This document shows, piece after piece, positions 33,864-33,902 of a stretch of 33,902 nt of DNA; positions within the stretch are counted from its first letter, which is position 1, and each line of letters begins with the position of its first letter. The notes beneath the pieces were generated by a model. It had not been told where the DNA came from, did not search any database, and saw only the letters and a list, made by a program, of their open reading frames with translations. The position numbers and the translations under genes are program-made. This stretch comes from Acinetobacter sp. N54.MGS-139 (GTDB taxonomy: Bacteria; Pseudomonadota; Gammaproteobacteria; Burkholderiales; Burkholderiaceae_F): the NCBI GenBank assembly GCA_000980495.1, contig LARN01000023.1:1-33902 (forward strand). The letters are read 5' to 3'.

Positions 33864-33902
33864 GCGGTTCGCTTGTGGAACGTAGTGGAACAAGCGAACC
33901 GC
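33864..33902. repeat. 13-bp palindrome at the window edge
   Basis: GCGGTTCGCTTGT (33864-33876) pairs with ACAAGCGAACCGC (33890-33902) around the 13-nt loop GGAACGTAGTGGA. The stem is perfect and may extend past the window, as the left arm is preceded by GGG. Confidence 0.85.

Larger units (their letters stand above)
33375..33902. other. 528-bp region without a convincing gene, rich in palindromes
   Basis: Between truncated tnpA and the window edge. Contains three strong inverted repeats listed separately. A 43-codon plus ORF at 33605-33736 is followed in the same frame by a short Cys-rich reading that ends near 33845; neither has a recognisable family or Shine-Dalgarno. The stretch near 33808-33837 looks somewhat like an insertion-sequence terminus but I cannot assign it. 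Confidence 0.5.

Noticed and set aside
1..33902. CRISPR array, prophage or toxin-antitoxin module
   Set aside because: No regular direct repeats with spacers, no phage structural or integrase genes and no recognisable toxin pair; TnpB is the only CRISPR-related protein.

Overview
The window reads as a chromosomal segment of a betaproteobacterium (order Burkholderiales). A Sutterellaceae member such as Sutterella or Parasutterella fits best. This rests on gene order (nadK-recN, convergent fur, divergent bamE, then dapB, and a zapB/zapA-like pair followed directly by 6S RNA) and on protein character. Genus is inference; no marker gene is present to settle it. Nearly all of the first 31.6 kb is compact housekeeping DNA. 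The only clearly mobile part is the right end.

Layout. 1-3.5 kb (minus): the 5' part of gltX, an AspT/YidE-type exchanger, then a 411-bp gene-free stretch. 3.5-4.9 kb (minus): a methyltransferase, rnhA and tRNA-Val(CAC). 5-9.7 kb (plus): mltD with four LysM repeats, fabI, a DUF423 membrane protein, a degenerate phosphopantetheinyl-transferase-like protein and nadK. 9.7-14.4 kb: recN, fur (minus), bamE, dapB, a ZapB-like coil, a divergent ZapA and the 6S RNA gene. 14.6-19.4 kb: a 2Fe-2S/FAD reductase convergent with lgt, then sbcB, a TauE/SafE permease and an EVE-domain protein (all minus). 19.5-22.4 kb: thiM-thiE for thiamine salvage and two unrecognised envelope genes. 22.6-28.9 kb (plus): purC, purE, purK, Sua5, an RsuA-type pseudouridine synthase, a DMT permease and murI, with tight or overlapping junctions from purK to murI. 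29-31.6 kb: a YdjA-type nitroreductase and a lemA-TPM-TPM cassette.

31.7-33.9 kb is accessory. A complete IS200/IS605-type tnpB (RNA-guided nuclease family) starts back to back with a 3'-truncated tnpA, and a structured right end that is probably the omega-RNA 3' part follows tnpB. Beyond tnpA lie about 530 bp with no convincing gene but three strong palindromes. Two of these have unrelated stems but share a 13-nt loop pattern with an apparent compensatory base change. The TnpB with a rearranged RuvC-II centre, its partly duplicated right terminus and the common-loop palindromes are the most unusual signals here.

Limits: family names come from reading motifs in translated sequence. No database search, RNA folding or phylogeny was run.
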